64,000 bases of DNA, from NCBI GenBank assembly GCA_046593925.1, contig JBKJQN010000008.1, positions 4,375 through 68,374 of the forward strand, in the 5' to 3' direction. Below are positions 33,385-40,835 of the stretch, piece by piece; position 1 is the first letter of the stretch, and each line of letters opens with the position of its first letter. The notes beneath the pieces were generated by a model that saw only the letters and a list, made by a program, of their open reading frames with translations, was not told where the DNA came from and searched no databases. The stretch is from JAYVYM01 sp046593925 (lineage in GTDB: Bacteria; Actinomycetota; Actinomycetes; Mycobacteriales; SCTD01). The translations under genes and the position numbers were made by a program.

Positions 33385-35019
33385 ATGGACAAGCCCTTCG
33401 CGATCACGTTGGACGTCCGCTCCAGCCTGGCCAATCACACCGGCTCCTGGCGCAGCGAGCGCCCCGTGTACGTCGACGGTCTGCCGCCGTGCAACCACGC
33501 CTGCCCTGCAGGCGAGCAGATCCAGGGGTGGCTGTACTCCGCGGAGGACGGCAGCTACGAGACCGCGTGGCGGCGGCTGGTGAAGGACAACCCGTTCCCG
33601 GCCGTCATGGGCCGGGTCTGCTACCACCCCTGTGAAACGGCGTGCAACCGCGCGGAGCTCGACAGCGCTGTGGGCATCAACTCCGTGGAGCGCTTCCTCG
33701 GTGACGAGGCGATCAGGCAGGGCTGGCAGCTGCCAGCCGCTGGAGTCCCGACCGGCAAGCGGGTCCTCGTCGTGGGTGCCGGCCCGTCGGGCCTGTCCGC
33801 GGCCTACCACCTTCGCCTGCTGGGCCACGCCGTTGAGATCCACGAGGCGGGGAGCCAGCCCGGCGGGATGATGCGTTTCGGCATCCCCACCTTCCGGCTG
33901 CCCCGTGACGTCCTCGACAGCGAGGTCGACCGGCTGTTGGCCACCGGCGTCACGCTGAAGCTCGACACCCGGGTCGATGACCTCACCGAGGCGATGCTGG
34001 TGGGGTCGTTCGACGCCGCCTTCCTGGCCGTCGGCGCGCAGCTGAGCCACCGCGCGTACATCCCCGCGGGGCAGGCGGCCCGGATCGTGGACGCGCTGGC
34101 CGTCCTCGGCAGCGTCAACTCCGGCGAGCGGCCCCAGCTGGGCCGCACGGTCATCGTCTACGGCGGCGGTAACACTGCGATGGATGCGGCCCGCACGGCG
34201 CGCAGGCTCGGCGCCGACGATGCCATCATCGTCTACCGCCGAACGCAGGCGCAGATGCCGGCCGCCGCCGTGGAGCTGCAGGAGGCCCTCGACGAGGGCG
34301 TTCGCGTCAGGTGGCTGCGCACCATCACCGGGATCGACGGTGACATCACCACTCTGGAGCGGATGCAGCTGGACGACGACGGCGTGCCACAGCCGACCGG
34401 TGAGTTCGAGCAGATCACCGGTGAGACCGTCGTGCTCGCCCTCGGACAGGACGTCGACCGGAGCCTGCTGGACACCGTGCCCGGACTGTCCATCGCCCAG
34501 GGGGTGCTCCAGGTCGACGACACGATGATGACCGGCTGCCCCGGCGTCTTCGCGGGCGGCGACGCGGTGCCCGCGCAGCGCTCGGTGACCGTCGGCATCG
34601 GGCACGGCAAGGCCGTCGCCGGGCACATCGACGCCTGGCTGCGCCATGGGTCCTCGGTGCCGGCGGGCCCGGTCGAGCTCGGCATGCCGGTGGCCTTCGG
34701 AGAGCTCAACCCCTGGTACTTCAGCGACGCGCCGCACGCCGTACGTCCCCGGCTCGACGCGGCGCGCCGGGTGACCGACTTCGGTGAGGTCGTCGGCGGC
34801 CTCGACGGCGACACGGCGGTGTACGAGGCGCGGCGCTGCCTGTCGTGCGGCAACTGCTTCGGCTGCGACAACTGCTTCGGCGTCTGCCCGGACAACGCCG
34901 TCCTGAAGGTCGAGACCGGGCACGGGTACGCCATCGACTACGACTACTGCAAGGGCTGCGGCCTGTGCGTCGCCGAGTGCCCGAGTGGCGCGATCGTCAT
35001 GGAGCCGGAGGAGACCTGA
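33385..35019 (+). CDS. NAD(P)-dependent glutamate-synthase-like oxidoreductase fused to ferredoxin
   Basis: This is a 544-residue flavoprotein. The N-terminal iron-sulfur part has CNHACPAGEQIQGWL and CYHPCETACNRAELD. A pyridine-nucleotide oxidoreductase core follows, with FAD motif VLVVGAGPSGLSAAYHLRLL, GGMMRFGIPTFRLPRDVLDS and second dinucleotide motif VIVYGGGNTAMDAARTARRL. At the C-terminus there is a 2x[4Fe-4S] ferredoxin domain (CLSCGNCFGCDNCFGVCP and CKGCGLCVAECPSGA). This GltD-like protein, next to porGAB, most likely passes electrons from the oxidoreductase to NAD(P)+, with the fused domain replacing the delta subunit. ATG 33385 stands about ten bases after gaggaa; a TTG at 33379 is an alternative. 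Confidence 0.9.
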   Translation: MDKPFAITLDVRSSLANHTGSWRSERPVYVDGLPPCNHACPAGEQIQGWLYSAEDGSYETAWRRLVKDNPFPAVMGRVCYHPCETACNRAELDSAVGINSVERFLGDEAIRQGWQLPAAGVPTGKRVLVVGAGPSGLSAAYHLRLLGHAVEIHEAGSQPGGMMRFGIPTFRLPRDVLDSEVDRLLATGVTLKLDTRVDDLTEAMLVGSFDAAFLAVGAQLSHRAYIPAGQAARIVDALAVLGSVNSGERPQLGRTVIVYGGGNTAMDAARTARRLGADDAIIVYRRTQAQMPAAAVELQEALDEGVRVRWLRTITGIDGDITTLERMQLDDDGVPQPTGEFEQITGETVVLALGQDVDRSLLDTVPGLSIAQGVLQVDDTMMTGCPGVFAGGDAVPAQRSVTVGIGHGKAVAGHIDAWLRHGSSVPAGPVELGMPVAFGELNPWYFSDAPHAVRPRLDAARRVTDFGEVVGGLDGDTAVYEARRCLSCGNCFGCDNCFGVCPDNAVLKVETGHGYAIDYDYCKGCGLCVAECPSGAIVMEPEET

Positions 35020-35150
35020 GCCAGGGACAAGACTGGGTCGCGTCCGACAGGGGCCAGCCCCGGCACGTAGGTGACGTTCACCTCCACCTCCACCGACGCG
35101 CCACCGCCTCGTCAAGGTGGGGCCGTAGGAGATGGAGGTGGGTCCTGATC

Positions 35151-35333
35151 ATGACCGTCGCCCGCGTACGGACGGACTCCCACAGCGCCTCGGTCGACGC
35201 GGCTGTGGCTTCCTTCATGTCCGTACCGGCCAGCAGCGGTACCGCGGTGTCGCGGTGCTGGGCTGTGGTGGGGGTCGGACCGGTGGCAGGTCGGCGCACG
35301 GCAAGCGGGTCACCGTGCGCCGACGCGATCTAG
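35151..35333 (+). CDS. possible small protein, 60 aa, unknown
   Basis: The frame from ATG 35151 has GGAGGTGGG a little far upstream and high GC3. It reads MTVARVRTDSHSASVDAAVA and contains two cysteines. On the opposite strand, a 45-codon frame from 35230 (MKEATAASTEALWESVRTRA) is about equally plausible. I cannot decide between them and neither matches a family I know. Confidence 0.25.
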   Translation: MTVARVRTDSHSASVDAAVASFMSVPASSGTAVSRCWAVVGVGPVAGRRTASGSPCADAI

Positions 35334-35344
35334 CCGTACCGGGC

Positions 35345-35392
35345 CTACTTCTTGGTGCTGGTGGTCGTCTCGCAACCGCACTCCTTGCACAT
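35345..35392 (-). CDS. 15-residue CxxCGC peptide
   Basis: ATG 35392 to TAG 35345 encodes MCKECGCETTTSTKK. The start stands six bases after GGGAGG, one of the best ribosome binding sites in the window, which is the main reason to believe the frame. Three cysteines in the order CxxCGC right after the initiator match the N-terminal motif of HypB nickel chaperones (MCxxCGC), here without any HypB GTPase behind it; the stop is firm. A metal-binding micro-peptide or a cysteine-responsive leader peptide are the two readings I consider. Downstream on this strand lies only the intergenic space after the ferredoxin oxidoreductase; upstream is the SufR-like regulator, transcribed divergently. Confidence 0.55.
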   Translation of the reverse strand: MCKECGCETTTSTKK

Positions 35393-35773
35393 GACGTTCC
35401 TCCCTTCTCTGGGGGACCGGGAGCTGGCGGTCGGCCGCGGCGGCCGGCCGGGGGCGAGTGGGCGGGACGTGCTCGTGAGCCAGGCGAGGGCAGCAGCCGC
35501 GGCGACCGGGCGGACGTCGTGCAGCGCGACGTCCGCCGTTGGCCGTGATCGGCAGCAGGTCGGCGGATGGTCCCGGCCAGCGACGCGGCCACGACGTAGC
35601 CGCAAGGGTTGGGGCGCAGCGCTACGAGCAGACCCGCGGGTCGTTCCGGTCGTGCGGGCGGCCGGTCAGCAGGTGGCCGGTCCGATGCGCCGCACCGGAA
35701 ACTCGCCCGCCGGCATCCGTGGTGCGACTGATGCTCGTGGTCACCGTGGCCTCACGCTCTATTGGACAGGTTA
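35393..35773. other. 381 bases between the micro-peptide and the SufR-like gene
   Basis: No convincing gene on either strand; frames are rich in R, G and P without a pattern. It must carry the promoter of the minus-strand micro-peptide and, near 35760-35790, that of the regulator. The AT-rich patch at 35758-35785 is the only one in the region. Confidence 0.45.
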
Positions 35774-35786
35774 GTCTATGTTAGAC
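35774..35786. promoter_or_regulatory. perfect inverted repeat before the regulator gene
   Basis: GTCTAtgtTAGAC has five-base arms and a three-base spacer, in an AT-rich patch 51 bases before the SufR-like start. Position and symmetry suit an autoregulatory operator of a winged-helix dimer. Confidence 0.45.
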
Positions 35787-35836
35787 ACGTCGGACGCTTC
35801 CGTCAAGAGCCCGGCCGTGAGAGAAGGGGCGCCAGG

Positions 35837-36538
35837 ATGGACCCGGACCGTTTCGCTGTCCAGGTGTCGGGTGTCGCGGCGCTGCACGACCCGGTTCGCC
35901 GAAACCTGTACCTGTACGTCAGCGTGCAGCCCGAGCCGGTCAGCCGCGACCAGGCCAGCGAGGGCGTCGGCGTCGCGCGGCATACCGCGAAATTCCACCT
36001 GGACAGGCTCGTTGAGGCAGGACTGCTCGTGACCGACTACAAGCGCCTGACCGGCCGACGCGGCCCCGGTGCGGGACGCCCGTCCAAGCTTTACGCCCGC
36101 TCGTCGCAAGCGGTGTCGGTGACCCTGCCCGAGCGCCACTACGAGCTCGCCGGGCAGCTCATGGCGTGCGCCATCAGGGACTCCGGTCGGGACGGCACGC
36201 CGGCTGCCGGCGCGCTGCAGGCCGTGGCCGACGAGTGCGGACGCAGGGTCGCAGAGCAGGCACGGGCCGCCCTCGGGGCCGAGCCGACGAGGGAGCATCT
36301 GCTGGAGGTCATCACCCGCACGCTGGTCGCGAGCGGCTACGAGCCGCACCGCCGCGGCGACGAGGTCACCCTCGTGAACTGTCCCTTCGACGCGCTGGCC
36401 CGCGAGCACAGCGCCCTGGTCTGCAGCATGAATCTGGCGCTGCTGACCGGCGTGGCCGACCAGCTCTCCGCCGGCCGGCTTAGCGCCCGGCTGGATCCTG
36501 CCGGCGGCCGCTGCTGCGTGGTCCTGACGGCGAGCTGA
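35837..36538 (+). CDS. winged-helix regulator with cysteine-rich C-terminus (SufR-like)
   Basis: This is a 233-residue protein. Residues about 12-75 form a winged helix (VSGVAALHDPVRRNLYLYVS, VARHTAKFHLDRLVEAGLLV), with GPGAGRPSKLYARS as the wing. The C-terminal domain ends with NCPFDALAREHSALVCSMNL and a further GGRCCVVLTAS, so four cysteines are placed like the Fe-S cluster ligands of SufR-type regulators. Such proteins sense iron-sulfur cluster status and repress suf genes; no suf gene is in the window, so the target here is open. ATG 35837 follows gccagg. The inverted repeat just upstream suggests autoregulation. Divergent to the micro-peptide at 35345. Confidence 0.75.
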   Translation: MDPDRFAVQVSGVAALHDPVRRNLYLYVSVQPEPVSRDQASEGVGVARHTAKFHLDRLVEAGLLVTDYKRLTGRRGPGAGRPSKLYARSSQAVSVTLPERHYELAGQLMACAIRDSGRDGTPAAGALQAVADECGRRVAEQARAALGAEPTREHLLEVITRTLVASGYEPHRRGDEVTLVNCPFDALAREHSALVCSMNLALLTGVADQLSAGRLSARLDPAGGRCCVVLTAS

Positions 36539-36956
36539 GCCGGCCGTGGGCTGCACCGTGCCGCGAGCGACGAAGGCGACAAGCGGCTCGAGTCGCCACA
36601 ACGCGCAGCGTCCGGTCGGTCCAGTGGTGCTGGACGGGGCCGCACCGCAGACCTGCCGCAGCCGGCAGCGCGCGTCTCCGCGCTCCTCAGGATGCCCGGG
36701 CCCCTCCGTCAGCTCCACGGCGATGCCTTCGCTCTGGACGCAGCCACGCAAGCGCGTTCAGATTTCCGTGCGGCACGCCCGCCTTCCACGACGGCCGCGC
36801 TGCCGCGTCCGGCCCAGGCCTGACCGAATGGAGGGGGACGAAGGATCGATCAGGGCGGTTTAGGGCCCGGCTCCGAGAAGGGCTTGACCTTGCCGTCCGG
36901 GCGGGGTGAGGTCGAGGACAAGCCATACACCGGACCCACCTGTGAGGAGCGCCCCC
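36539..36956. other. 418 bases without a supportable gene
   Basis: Both strands are open but the translations have no family pattern. A run near 36861 (tttagggcccgg) resembles one half of the dormancy box discussed at 29383-29452, and tgaggagc at 36942 serves the frame at 36957. Otherwise nothing seen. Confidence 0.4.
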
Positions 36957-37370
36957 ATGGATAGCGCCCCCGCATCTCCCTGCGCCGCCGGGCTGCTCGG
37001 CGCCGCGGTGCTCATCATCGCCGGCCCCGGCTCCGTGGTCGCCGCGCTCACGGTTGGCGACGGCCACCTCGACTCCGCCGGCCCGGGCATCGTTGGCCTG
37101 TCGTTCGCAGTGGTGGTCGCCCTTGTCGTCTGCGCCTTCGGCTCGACGTCCGGTGCCCACATCAATTCCGTCGGCTCCGTCGTCCTGGCTGCCACAGCCC
37201 GCTTCCCCCGGCGTGACGTCGCGTGGAGCCAGGACCCGGCCTACGTCATCGGCTCGCTGCTCGCTGGACTCACGGCTGCCTCCGCCTACGTTCTCATCGC
37301 GCGTCCGGAGGACCACGACACGATCGACACCCCAGGCACGCAGGGCGAGGTCCTCGGCTCGCGGACCTGA
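36957..37370 (+). pseudogene. aquaporin/glycerol facilitator (MIP) with large internal deletion
   Basis: The intact-looking 137-residue frame starts with a normal MIP N-terminus: GPGSVVAALTVGDGHLDSAG, LSFAVVVALVVCAFGSTSGA and HINSVGSVVLAATARFPRRD. At HIN the expected NPA box reads NSV. After FPRRDVAW the frame jumps to DPAYVIGSLLAGLTAASAYV and LIARPED, which is the last helix of the family. About 110 residues, including the second NPA half-helix and pore arginine, are missing, so it cannot form the channel. It has a good ribosome site and precedes fdhA by 94 bases. Confidence 0.7.
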
Positions 37371-37464
37371 CCCGCCGTGCCAGCACCTGCGCTCCGAACA
37401 CCCGCAGCCCGTACCGCTCCACCGGCCGCGCACCGTGGCCGTCGTATCCAGGGAGGACAGACGC

Positions 37465-38679
37465 ATGGCAGGCAACAGAGGTGTGGCGTACATCGAGCCC
37501 GGCAAGGTCGAGATCCACGAGATCGACTACCCCAAGCTCGAACTGCTCGACGGTCCGGGCGTCAACCCGGCCAATGTCGGGCGCAAGCTCAATCACGGCG
37601 TCATCCTGAAGGTCGTCACCACCAACATCTGTGGCAGCGACCAGCACATGGTGCGCGGTCGCACCACGGCGCCCCCGAACCTCGTGCTCGGTCACGAGAT
37701 CCTCGGCGAGGTCGCCGAGATCGGCTCCGACGTCGAGTTCATCAAGATCGGCGACATCTGCTCGGTGCCGTTCAACATTGCCTGCGGCCGCTGCCGCAAC
37801 TGCAGGGAGGGCAAGACCGGGATCTGCCTGAACGTCAACCCGGCCCGGCCCGGCGCGGCGTATGGCTACGTCGACATGGGCGGATGGGTCGGCGGTCAGG
37901 CCGAGTACGTCACCGTGCCCTACGCCGACTGGAACCTGCTGAAGTTCCCGGACCGCGAGCAGGCCCTCGAGAAGATCCTGGACCTGACGATGCTGTCGGA
38001 CATCTTCCCCACCGGCTTCCACGGCGCGGTCACGGCGGGCGTCAAGCCCGGCTCGACCGTGTACATCGCCGGAGCCGGGCCCGTCGGCCTGGCCGCCGCA
38101 GTCGGTGCCCAGCTGCTGGGCGCCGCCGTCGTCATCGTGGCCGACCTCAACGAGGACCGCCTGGCCCAGGCCCGCAGCTTCGGGTGCGAGACCGTCGACG
38201 TGTCCAAGGGCGCCCCGCAGGAGCAGATCGAACAGCTGCTCGGCGTGCCCGAAGTCGACGCCGCAGTCGACGCGGTCGGCTTCGAGGCCCGCGGCCACGG
38301 TGCAGGCGCTGGCAAGGAGGCCCCGGCCACGGTGCTCAACTCGCTCATGGAGGTCACTGCTGCCGGCGGCGCCATCGGCATCCCCGGCCTGTACGTGACC
38401 GGCGACCCCGGCGGTGTCGACGAGGCCGCCAAGGTCGGCTCCCTGTCGCTCAGCCTGGGTACCGGCTGGGCCAAGTCGCTGTCGTTCACCACCGGCCAGA
38501 CCCCGGTGATGAGGTACAACCGCGGCCTGATGCAGGCGATCCTGCACGACAAGGTGCAGATCGCCAAGGCGGTGAACGCGATCGTCATCCCGCTGGACGA
38601 CGCGCCCCAGGGGTACGCGGACTTCGACCAGGGCGCAGCGAAGAAGTACGTGATAGACCCGCACGGCCTCGTCAGCTAG
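37465..38679 (+). CDS. fdhA: glutathione-independent formaldehyde dehydrogenase
   Basis: This 404-residue zinc-dependent medium-chain dehydrogenase has the arrangement of Pseudomonas formaldehyde dehydrogenase/dismutase: AYIEPGKVEIHEIDYPKLEL at the start, catalytic zinc region TNICGSDQHMVRGRTTAPPN with LGHEILGEV, structural zinc loop CGRCRNCREGKTGIC, coenzyme motif VYIAGAGPVGLAAAVGAQLL, and the extended insert (LNSLMEVTAAGGAIGIPGLY) that tells FdhA from ordinary alcohol dehydrogenases. It oxidises formaldehyde to formate with bound NAD, without glutathione. ATG 37465 follows GGGAGG. A strong terminator hairpin follows seven bases after the stop. It is the only intact gene between the broken channel gene and a stretch of remnants. 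Confidence 0.92.
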   Translation: MAGNRGVAYIEPGKVEIHEIDYPKLELLDGPGVNPANVGRKLNHGVILKVVTTNICGSDQHMVRGRTTAPPNLVLGHEILGEVAEIGSDVEFIKIGDICSVPFNIACGRCRNCREGKTGICLNVNPARPGAAYGYVDMGGWVGGQAEYVTVPYADWNLLKFPDREQALEKILDLTMLSDIFPTGFHGAVTAGVKPGSTVYIAGAGPVGLAAAVGAQLLGAAVVIVADLNEDRLAQARSFGCETVDVSKGAPQEQIEQLLGVPEVDAAVDAVGFEARGHGAGAGKEAPATVLNSLMEVTAAGGAIGIPGLYVTGDPGGVDEAAKVGSLSLSLGTGWAKSLSFTTGQTPVMRYNRGLMQAILHDKVQIAKAVNAIVIPLDDAPQGYADFDQGAAKKYVIDPHGLVS

Positions 38680-38685
38680 CAATTC

Positions 38686-38735
38686 CGACAGCGCGACGGG
38701 CCCGGACCGAGAGGTCAGGGCCCGTCGTGCTGTCG
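38686..38735 (+). terminator. transcription terminator hairpin after fdhA
   Basis: Two 18-base arms (38686-38703 and 38718-38735) pair with one mismatch around a 14-base loop. No T-run follows, as is common in high-GC actinobacteria. It may also protect the minus-strand remnant side, since the stem is nearly symmetric. Confidence 0.8.
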
Positions 38736-38830
38736 CGGACCGTGGTGCCCCGGTCCATACACATATCGGGGCGCTGAAAGCCACCTGGAGAAGTCGGCGC
38801 AGTGGCGTGACGCGGACGCCGGCAACCGAG

Positions 38831-39125
38831 CTACCCGGTCAGGAGGCGCAGACCTGCGTTCTGCAGGCCGGCGCGGTACTTCTCGTTGTGGAGCTTCGAT
38901 TTCAGGATCGCCCCGACCCACAACGAGAAGAAGATTCCAACGATGACCCGGCCGGCAAGGTTGATGTCGATCGAGCCGATGAAGCCCCAAGGCTGGTCGT
39001 GGTGATGTTGTAGTAGACCTTGAGGAAGGGGTTGACGAACGCCCAGCTGTCTCTTGAGTCATGAACACACCGTCCAGCGTGTCCATGAGGGACCGGTCGG
39101 CAGCAAGAATGGTCGGCAGCGGAGT
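38831..39125 (-). pseudogene. remnant of a nickel/cobalt transporter (NiCoT family)
   Basis: Reading towards the left, one frame gives LPTILAADRSLMDTLDGVFM, the family's DTLDG-VFM segment. A second frame continues DSWAFVNPFLKVYYNITTT, the conserved WAF-NP-K-YYN block. A third gives GFIGSIDINLAGRVIVGIFF and SLWVGAILKS, the last helix, and ends at TAG 38831. Two frame changes and a missing stretch between YYNITTT and GFIG show decay; the N-terminal HxxxxDH nickel motif is absent. The right end meets KdpD-like sequence on the other strand at about 39130. Confidence 0.6.
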
Positions 39126-39157
39126 CCTCGGACGGCAAGTCCGGCTCGGACGAGGTC

Positions 39158-39345
39158 ATGGCCGCCGCCGACCGCGACACCGGCTGCGCGCCCTTCCGGC
39201 GCCTGGACGACTCCCCCCGCGGCGGGGCCGGCGTCGGGCTGGGCCTGGCGGTCGCCCGCGGCTTCACCGAGGCGTTGGGCGGGCGGCTCGGGGCGGAGGA
39301 CACCCCGGGCGGCGGCCTGACGATGGTCATCGACCAGCCGTGCGC
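39158..39345 (+). pseudogene. C-terminal remnant of a KdpD-like sensor kinase
   Basis: AADRDTGCAPFRRLDDSPRG, then GAGVGLGLAVARGFTEALGG and AEDTPGGGLTMVIDQP, form the last part of a HATPase domain with the G-rich GVGLGL lid, closest in wording to KdpD. Nothing before the F-box region is left. It lies directly before a matching response-regulator remnant. Confidence 0.6.
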
Positions 39346-39375
39346 ACCCGGTCGCGCCCTGTCCGGCTTACCGAC

Positions 39376-39770
39376 GCGATCCATGTCCTCATTCGCCGAA
39401 TCCGGCTGACCCATCAGACACCTGTCATCGCGCTGTCCGCCCGGACCGGAGGCGTCGAGAAGGTGACGGCCCTTGGCCTGGGTGCCGATGACGACGACGT
39501 CACCAAGCCTTCGCCGTGACCGAGCTGCTGGCGAGGGTACGAACCGCAGGCCGCCGCAGCACCGGGCCGACAGCATCCGAGACGGTTCGACTCGGCCCCT
39601 GCCTGGTCGACCTGACCACCAAGACCGCGGAACGTGGCGATGGCCTCACCGGGGGCCGGCGGGTGCTGCTGACCCCCACCGACTGGTAGCTCCTGGAGAT
39701 TCGGCTGCGGCACGCCGGCCGGCTCCCCGGCCCGGCACCTGATCACCGAACCCGGCCTGGGCGATCGCTT
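39376..39770 (+). pseudogene. remnant of a KdpE-like response regulator
   Basis: TPVIALSARTGGVEKVTALG and LGADDDDVTKPSP are the receiver end (S/T, K-P motif), in a frame closed by TGA at 39517-39519. VTELLARVRTAGRRSTGPTA and LVDLTTKTAERGDGLTGGRR continue one base off, and LTPTDW is followed by an in-frame TAG and LLEIRLRHAGRLPG, the recognition part of an OmpR winged helix. At least one frameshift and one nonsense codon are needed. Together with the KdpD remnant this was a potassium-sensing two-component pair. Confidence 0.6.
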
Positions 39771-39860
39771 CCAGCCGTGATGCGGCAAGCCCCCTTCCAC
39801 TTCTCCTGGCAGTCACGCCCCGTTCACGTGCCGGCCGATCGGTCTGCTTAGCCTGCTCCC

Positions 39861-40835
39861 GTGGCAGCCTCCGGCCTGGTCGTCGACGGTCAGGGCATCA
39901 CCACCTGGTTCGGCGCGGTCACCGCGCTGGACCGGGTCGACCTGGCGGTGCGTGCCGGCGAGGTCCACGGCCTGCTCGGCGCGAACGGCGCGGGCAAGTC
40001 GACGCTGCTGTCCGTGCTGTTCGGACTGACCTCTCCGCAGGAAGGCTCGCTCCGGCTGTTCGGACAGACCCGGGGACAGGCGGGCGCAGCCTGGCTCGAC
40101 CGCGTCGGTGGGTTCGTCGAGGCACCGTCGTTCTACCCGTACCTCAGCGGTCGGCAGAACCTCGCTGTTCTCGCCCGCCTGGACGGCGGCTACGACAGCG
40201 CGCCGATCGATGAGCTGCTCGAGCTGGTCAGCCTGGCTTCCGCCGCTGGCCGACGCGTCCGGGGCTATTCGCTCGGGATGCGTCAACGGCTCGGCGTGGC
40301 TGCTGCGCTGCTGCGGCGGCCGCGGCTGCTCATCGTCGACGAGCCCACGAACGGCATGGACCCGGCGGGCATCCGGGACCTGCGCCTGGTCGTGCGTCGA
40401 CTCGCCGACGACGGCGTTGCCGTTGTGCTGAGCAGTCACGACATGACACAGGTCAGCGAGCTCTGCGACACCGTGACCGTGCTCGACCACGGCCGCGTGG
40501 TGTTCGCCGGTGACCTGGACCTGGCCCGCGCTGCGGCCCCGGATCCGTCGTGGCGACTCACCACCAGCGACGACCGGGCTGCCGCCACGATCGGTGCTCG
40601 CAGTCCCGGTCTGCTCGTCGGTGCCGACCACAGAGGGGGGTTGCGCATCGTCGCTGGACGAGAGCCGCTCGACGCGTACGTGGTCGAGCTCGGCCGGACC
40701 GGGGTGGCGATCCGTGCGCTGGCCGAGGACGTGACCGCCCTCGAGGCACTGTTCTTCAGTCTGAGCGAGTCGGCGCCGACCATGCCGGCACCCCGCACCC
40801 TGCTCGCAGTCCCGAGCCCGGCAGACGTCCGATGA
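39861..40835 (+). CDS. ABC transporter ATP-binding protein
   Basis: This is a 324-residue ATPase of the DrrA/CcmA-like export group. It has Walker A LLGANGAGKSTLLSVLFGLT, Q-loop region DRVGGFVEAPSFYPYLSGRQ, signature YSLGMRQRLGVAAALLRRPR, Walker B LLIVDEPTNGMDPAGIRDLR and switch histidine VVLSSHDMTQVSELCDTVTV. The extra 90 C-terminal residues (REPLDAYVVELGRTGVAIRA) are the regulatory tail seen in this group. GTG 39861 is the start. The stop overlaps the permease start (ATGA). It would power export of a drug, lipid or peptide across the membrane; the substrate is unknown. Confidence 0.92.
   Translation: MAASGLVVDGQGITTWFGAVTALDRVDLAVRAGEVHGLLGANGAGKSTLLSVLFGLTSPQEGSLRLFGQTRGQAGAAWLDRVGGFVEAPSFYPYLSGRQNLAVLARLDGGYDSAPIDELLELVSLASAAGRRVRGYSLGMRQRLGVAAALLRRPRLLIVDEPTNGMDPAGIRDLRLVVRRLADDGVAVVLSSHDMTQVSELCDTVTVLDHGRVVFAGDLDLARAAAPDPSWRLTTSDDRAAATIGARSPGLLVGADHRGGLRIVAGREPLDAYVVELGRTGVAIRALAEDVTALEALFFSLSESAPTMPAPRTLLAVPSPADVR

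Noticed and set aside
35078..35230. 45-codon frame MKEATAASTEALWESVRTRA on minus as a gene
   Set aside because: Plausible composition, but no ribosome site, an odd WRWR end, and an equally good frame on the other strand.
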